A DNA stretch of 7,150 nt from Patescibacteria group bacterium UBA6033 (GTDB taxonomy: Bacteria > Patescibacteriota > Minisyncoccia > Phycocordibacterales > Phycocordibacteraceae), in assembly GCA_002429325.1 (NCBI GenBank), contig DIZH01000018.1, forward strand, positions 17,273 to 24,422. The letters run 5' to 3'. A model generated the notes under the pieces. The model did no database searches. It saw nothing but the letters and a program-made list of their open reading frames with translations, and was not told the origin of the DNA. Below are positions 6,470 to 7,150 of this stretch, one piece after another. The translations under genes and the position numbers were made by a program. Each line of letters starts with the position of its first letter. Position 1 is the stretch's first letter.

Positions 6470-6537
6470 CAAAACAAAGAAGCCGGACGCGAAAGCGTTT
6501 GGCTTCTATTGTTTTGTAGGGCCGTACAGGATTCGAA
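6450..6537. repeat. Near-continuous 41-bp palindrome: tRNA-Ala 3' end, terminator, complement of tRNA 3' end
   Basis: Bases 6450-6468 (T-loop, T-stem 3' side and acceptor 3' strand of tRNA-Ala) pair with 6519-6537 over 19 positions, with one G-U. Inside them 6469-6477 pairs with 6509-6517, and 6478-6490 pairs with 6495-6507 around a GAAA loop. The only unpaired bases in the stem are single bulges at 6508 and 6518. In all 41 pairs enclose four loop bases. The copy at 6519-6525 also repeats the tRNA's own 5' acceptor strand GGGCCGT. Confidence 0.9.
6470..6516. terminator. Bidirectional terminator between converging tRNA transcripts
   Basis: AGAAGCC-GGACGC (6478-6490) pairs with GCGTTT-GGCTTCT (6495-6507) around a stable GAAA tetraloop. 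ATTGTTTT (6508-6515) follows on the plus strand. On the minus strand the stem is followed by TTGTTTT (6477-6471), so the hairpin can stop transcription from both sides. It serves tRNA-Ala(UGC) and, after a long tail, the minus-strand tRNA cluster. Confidence 0.88.
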
Positions 6538-6669
6538 AGCCGGAGGCGCGAAGCCGGGACGAATCTTCGAGACCCGTTGCCGAGGCGGGGTCGAGAGCGC
6601 TTAGCGAAATGCGAATCCTTGGAGTATTTCGGTTAGCGACTCGTGGCCGAATCCTGTATTAATATTATG
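6517..6669. repeat. Gene-free spacer with T-arm-like CGAATCCT boxes and inverted ends
   Basis: This 153-base stretch contains no credible gene. It carries one inverted and three direct copies of a T-arm-like box: AGGATTCG at 6528-6535, CGAATCTT at 6560-6567, CGAATCCT at 6612-6619 and 6648-6655. The last two each follow a TTAGCGA (6601-6607, 6633-6639), so this part is an imperfect direct repeat. The ends form an 11-bp perfect inverted repeat (TACAGGATTCG 6525-6535 with CGAATCCTGTA 6648-6658). AAGCCGG recurs at 6480, 6537 and 6551. A small stem, TCGA..CCCG with CGGG.TCGA, lies around 6567-6593. It ends in an AT-rich run, TATTAATATTATG. Confidence 0.7.
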
Positions 6670-6740
6670 TGGACCTACGGGGAGTCGGACCCCGACCTAC
6701 GCCATGCCATGGCGTCGTTCTACCGCTGAACTATAGGCCC
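6670..6740 (-). tRNA. tRNA-Ala (anticodon GGC)
   Basis: A 71-base cloverleaf. Acceptor GGGCCTA/TAGGTCC has the alanine G3-U70 pair. D-arm GTTC/GAAC closes a seven-base loop AGCGGTA, anticodon stem ACGCC/GGCGT surrounds ATGGCAT (anticodon GGC), the variable loop has four bases, and T-arm CGGGG/CCCCG closes TCCGACT. Position 55 of the T-loop is C instead of the nearly invariant U. Discriminator A, no encoded CCA. It is the last gene of the minus-strand tRNA cluster. Confidence 0.93.
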
Positions 6741-6793
6741 GAGCGAGGTAGAACAAATGAGTGTCTGCAATCATTTGTTCTCGCCGAGCGAGG
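6739..6793. repeat. Direct repeat flanking an 11-bp hairpin in the tRNA spacer
   Basis: CCGAGCGAGG occurs at 6739-6748 and 6784-6793. Between the copies AGAACAAATGA (6750-6760) and TCATTTGTTCT (6771-6781) form a perfect inverted repeat around ten bases. The first copy overlaps the first two bases of tRNA-Ala(GGC). There is no T-run after the stem on either strand, so it is not an obvious terminator. The layout resembles a very small insertion with target duplication, but a processing signal in the tRNA precursor is equally possible. Confidence 0.6.
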
Positions 6794-6827
6794 GCTGTAT
6801 ATCAGTGCAAGCAACTGATATAGGCCC
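6792..6827. repeat. Hairpin starting with a copy of the tRNA-Ala 5' end
   Basis: TATATCAGT (6798-6806) pairs perfectly with ACTGATATA (6814-6822) around seven bases, with an outer GGGC/GCCC stem (6792-6795 with 6824-6827). On the minus strand it opens with GGGCCTATA, identical to the first nine bases of both neighbouring tRNA-Ala genes. No full cloverleaf can be folded, so it may be a decayed tRNA end or a precursor-processing hairpin. Confidence 0.55.
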
Positions 6828-6852
6828 GGTATCTCATCCCTTTTATCAGGGG

Positions 6853-6923
6853 TGGACCTAGGGAGAATCGGACTCCCGCCTCGTCAATGCGAATGACGCG
6901 TAATACCACTTTACTATAGGCCC
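6853..6923 (-). tRNA. tRNA-Ala (anticodon CGC)
   Basis: A 71-base cloverleaf. Acceptor GGGCCTA/TAGGTCC with G3-U70 is identical to that of tRNA-Ala(GGC). D-arm GTAA/TTAC closes AGTGGTA, anticodon stem CGTCA/TGACG surrounds TTCGCAT (anticodon CGC), the variable loop is AGGC, and T-arm GGGAG/CTCCC closes TCCGATT. C replaces U at T-loop position 55. Discriminator A; the following bases are CCCC, so CCA is not encoded. With UGC and GGC it completes the alanine isoacceptor set within 530 bases. Confidence 0.93.
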
Positions 6924-6974
6924 GTGCGAAACATGCTACCACGCACACTCTATATTTTCATCGCCTTTTTACGC

Positions 6975-7045
6975 TCGGGCTACCCGGAATCGGACCGGGA
7001 CTACAAGACCCCCAGCCTTGCGTACTACCACTATACGATAGCCCG
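6975..7045 (-). tRNA. tRNA-Pro (anticodon GGG)
   Basis: A 71-base cloverleaf. Acceptor CGGGCTA/TAGCCCG starts with C1-G72 and ends with A73, the bacterial proline identity set. D-arm GTAT/GTAC has one T-G pair, anticodon stem CAAGG/TCTTG surrounds CTGGGGG (anticodon GGG), the variable loop is TAGT, and T-arm CCCGG/CCGGG closes TCCGATT. Position 55 is C and position 9 is C, both uncommon. CCA is not encoded. It lies 19 bases downstream of tRNA-Pro(CGG), probably on the same precursor. Confidence 0.93.
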
Positions 7046-7064
7046 TTTATGGAGATGTTTCTTG

Positions 7065-7135
7065 TCGGGCCGCCGAGAATCGAACTCGGTCTACACGAAC
7101 CCGAATCGTGCGTACTACCGGCATACTCCGGCCCG
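7065..7135 (-). tRNA. tRNA-Pro (anticodon CGG)
   Basis: A 71-base cloverleaf. The perfect acceptor CGGGCCG/CGGCCCG has C1-G72 and A73, as in bacterial proline tRNAs. D-arm GTAT/GTAC closes GCCGGTA, anticodon stem CACGA/TCGTG surrounds TTCGGGT (anticodon CGG), the variable loop is TAGA, and T-arm CCGAG/CTCGG closes a normal TTCGATT. Positions 8 and 14 are both G, where U8 and A14 are nearly universal. CCA is not encoded. It is the first tRNA of the minus-strand cluster seen here; its promoter would lie beyond the window edge. Confidence 0.92.
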
Positions 7136-7150
7136 ACACGAAACACCTCC

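Noticed and set aside
6450..6658. Phage or integrative element attachment site at the tRNA 3' end
   Set aside because: The tRNA 3' end copy is inverted rather than direct, and no integrase or phage gene is present.
6429..6662. 77-codon plus-strand ORF
   Set aside because: It starts inside tRNA-Ala and reads through the terminator and the repeat spacer. There is no ribosome binding site, and its product is just translated structural RNA.
6739..6827. CRISPR array
   Set aside because: Only one pair of 10-bp direct repeats is present, with no regular repeat-spacer series and no cas gene.
6958..7146. 62-codon minus-strand ORF
   Set aside because: It covers the two proline tRNA genes, whose cloverleafs fold cleanly.

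Overview
The window looks like a chromosomal segment of a small-genome bacterium, most likely a member of the Candidate Phyla Radiation (Patescibacteria, perhaps Parcubacteria). This is inferred from gene style: trimmed-down UvrA and UvrC proteins, tightly packed and overlapping genes, a ddl start with no ribosome binding site, and five tRNA genes that all lack an encoded CCA. No marker gene settles the lineage. UGA, UAA and UAG all act as stops, so the UGA-recoding CPR lineages are unlikely. Base composition is near half GC.

Left part (1-4570), genome maintenance. Bases 1-97 hold no gene I can support. A Nudix hydrolase (minus strand, 122-568) ends in a perfect-stem terminator. It is divergent from uvrA (709-3348), and the 140-base gap holds overlapping divergent promoters, an inverted repeat and a leader hairpin that covers the likely uvrA ribosome binding site. 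uvrC (3326-4570) overlaps the end of uvrA by 23 bases. Both proteins are reduced. UvrA has no insertion domain and has lost one zinc cysteine. UvrC contains no cysteine at all, so has no Fe-S site, and lacks its middle segment and helix-hairpin-helix tail. uvrB is not in the window.

Middle part (4571-6382). A 43-codon gene for a CxC/CxxC putative zinc protein has its own promoter, strong ribosome binding site and terminator. Then comes ddl (D-Ala-D-Ala ligase, peptidoglycan precursor synthesis), whose -10 box lies six bases before the ATG, suggesting a leaderless mRNA. A class I SAM-dependent methyltransferase of unknown substrate follows one base after the ddl stop.

Right part (6397-7150). 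tRNA-Ala(UGC) on the plus strand converges with a minus-strand cluster, read in the order Pro(CGG), Pro(GGG), Ala(CGC), Ala(GGC). The gap between the converging units (6470-6669) holds a bidirectional terminator set inside a much longer inverted repeat. The 3' end of tRNA-Ala(UGC) and its exact complement flank the terminator, giving a nearly continuous 41-bp hairpin over 88 bases. Further T-arm-like CGAATCCT boxes follow. This tRNA-tail palindrome is the most unusual structure in the window. Three of the minus-strand tRNAs also carry C instead of U at the T-loop position 55, and one has G8/G14 in place of U8/A14.
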